In this document: positions 62,430 through 64,000 of the stretch, piece after piece
Layout of the letters: each line of letters opens with the position of its first letter
How positions within the stretch are numbered: the first letter of the stretch is position 1
Assembly: GCF_017562075.2 (NCBI RefSeq)
Contig: NC_054084.1
Span: 9,652,140-9,716,139 of the forward strand
DNA: 64,000 bases
Reading direction: 5' to 3'
Origin: Anopheles merus
Lineage: Eukaryota; Arthropoda; Insecta; Diptera; Culicidae
Made by a program: the position numbers and the translations under genes
Notes under the pieces: model-generated
The model's database searches: none
What the model saw: only the letters and a program-made list of their open reading frames with translations
What the model was told of the DNA's origin: nothing

Positions 62430-63185
62430 GGGATCAAAGTGATATCTTCAGTGAAAGACAACATCCCAGTGCGAGTTTGCCTTCCAGCAGCGGTGGTTGG
62501 TGGTGGTGGTGGTGTTGGGAGGTTGATGCTTCGATTAATCAAGCGTCAACCGAAGGAGCATAACGAAGGAGAGAGCCAGAAAACGAACCTTCTTCTTCTT
62601 GGCTAGGCCTGTTGTGGACGAGGATCGTGAAGGAAACTAGGATAGAGAGAGAGAGAAAGAGAAAGAGAACGAGAGCACGATCAGGTACCGGACGGGGAAG
62701 GATAGCGGGTGCACAAGACTAAACGAAACCAGACACATAAATATCAACAACCGTGAAGTCAAGTCGAGTCGCAGCAGCACGCCGTGACCGGGACACGGAG
62801 GAGATCCGCCAACAAAAGAGAGCCTACACCATCGCCAAGGGAAGAGAGAGAGAGAGAGAGAGCGAGGAAAGGAGGGAAAGGCAGCAGAAAGGGCTGCGCG
62901 CATGAGCAATTAAATGTGTGTGGCGTGTCTTTTTTCTTTTTGCCTTCTTCCTTCGCCTTCGCTTGTGGTCTCTTGCTTGCTTGTAGCATACACACAGACA
63001 CAACTGGAAAGCGCAAGCACACAGTAGAAAAAAAAGGGGTAGCAGCATAAGTTGAAAATCAGAAGGCAGCATAAAAACATCGCCCATCGCCTTAAACGAG
63101 CGCTGGGAAGGACAGGAAAGGCCCCGTGAAGGGGGTTCCGTATTTAAGCAGCGATTATCAAGTCAGTCGCGTTGCGTCGTTTGCG
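62430..63185 (+). other. Possible 5' UTR exon of a gene lying to the right
   Basis: A purine-rich stretch (GAGA runs at 62645-62672 and 62845-62862) with no long open frame ends at a GTAAGA donor (63186). This composition is common in long insect leaders. No downstream coding exon is in the window, so the assignment is weak. Confidence 0.22.
63141..63172 (+). promoter_or_regulatory. TATA/Inr-like site near the right edge
   Basis: TATTTAAG at 63142-63149 is followed about 20 bp later by an initiator-like AGTCAGTCG, then by a GTAAGA donor at 63186. It could be a promoter with a very short first exon. Confidence 0.25.
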
Positions 63186-64000
63186 GTAAGAAAAGTGGGG
63201 GTTTCTTCTTCAATCTCTTGCAGCCACCAAGTCAAGGTTTTTTTTTTCATTTTCTTGGTTGAAGGAGAGAGAGAGAATGAGACTCCAGCATTACACCGTG
63301 TGGGTTTGTGTCTGTAAGTTGAGAAAAGGAAATCCAAGTTGAAGCCCGATGCCGTGTGTGAGCATGAGCATATGCACGATTGGAAACGGGGAACACACAA
63401 CATTAACTCGAACTGAGCTGGCAGCCATCACCATGCAGACATATACTGCGAGCGAGACACGCCGGTGGACCGTCCAGAAAAGGGCATCCCATCCATCAGG
63501 GCGAAGAAACACCCGATCCGCGGGTAACGGAACCTCCTCCTTGGGGTCCTCTGCTGCGGGGCTGCAGAAATGAATTGACATCTGGGACGTTTTTGAAATG
63601 GGTCGGCGGGACTGGTTAAGCATAGCGTGCACAACACACCTCGCACGCACGCCCTGGACACTCTAGGCAACACAGCCAGCAAAAGCAAAAAAAAAAAAGG
63701 CAACAGAACCAACAACCAGAGACAACCGGGTGCTGCCCCAGTCGAACTGAAACGTAAATTTCTATTTTTGACATTTTTCACAATATGTGTATAACAGACG
63801 CACACACGTTTGTCCGCGTACTTTTTTTTTTTAAAGGTTCTTGTTTGCTGTGGTACATATTCCAACTCTGCCACACCACTCCACTACGCCAGCCAGCCAG
63901 TGATATCACCAAAACCCCCTGACTTGATAGCGCTTTCCAACGGGTCCACACGGTCCCCAACAACTGATAACGCTTGATCACCCCGCCCGCCTGTGTGTGT

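Overview
The window looks like nuclear DNA of an Anopheles-type mosquito. The genes are interrupted by short GT-AG introns, the exons are GC-rich, and the non-coding DNA is AT-rich with many microsatellites. One gene is a double haem peroxidase of the kind called DBLOX in Anopheles gambiae. The species cannot be fixed from the sequence alone. No rRNA, tRNA or CRISPR array was seen.

Layout. Positions 1-185 (minus) carry a fragment of an unrecognised coding exon running off the left edge. From about 3.2 to 30.5 kb lies the double peroxidase gene on the plus strand. Its promoter, 5' UTR and a 35-nt first coding exon are proposed near 3.2-3.9 kb, and the main exons are at 24.8-29.9 kb. The intervening 20.9-kb intron would contain a complete same-strand gene for the mitochondrial pyruvate dehydrogenase phosphatase (19.2-20.8 kb). 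From 30.5 to 53.5 kb everything recognised is on the minus strand: a doubtful small gene (30.6-31.1), a small secreted or membrane protein (31.4-32.0), DNA polymerase delta subunit 3 (32.5-34.2), the GARP tether subunit Vps54 (35.9-39.2) and the Janus kinase hopscotch (46.4-53.5; 13 coding exons, 1149 codons reconstructed here). From 53.5 to 64 kb no protein exon could be supported. That stretch holds two copies of one repeat element in opposite orientation and, at its right end, a possible 5' UTR exon with a promoter-like site.

The genes are unrelated in function: extracellular peroxidase, mitochondrial carbon metabolism, DNA replication, endosome-to-Golgi transport and JAK/STAT signalling. 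The most notable points are these. The first peroxidase domain of DBLOX has lost both haem-pocket histidines while the second keeps them, and a furin-type basic site lies between the domains. PDP may be nested in a DBLOX intron and uses a GC-AG intron. A 246-bp TA-flanked MITE is present. Several tandem-repeat elements appear to share a terminal motif. All exon joins were made by hand from splice signals and reading frame, without transcript or database support.
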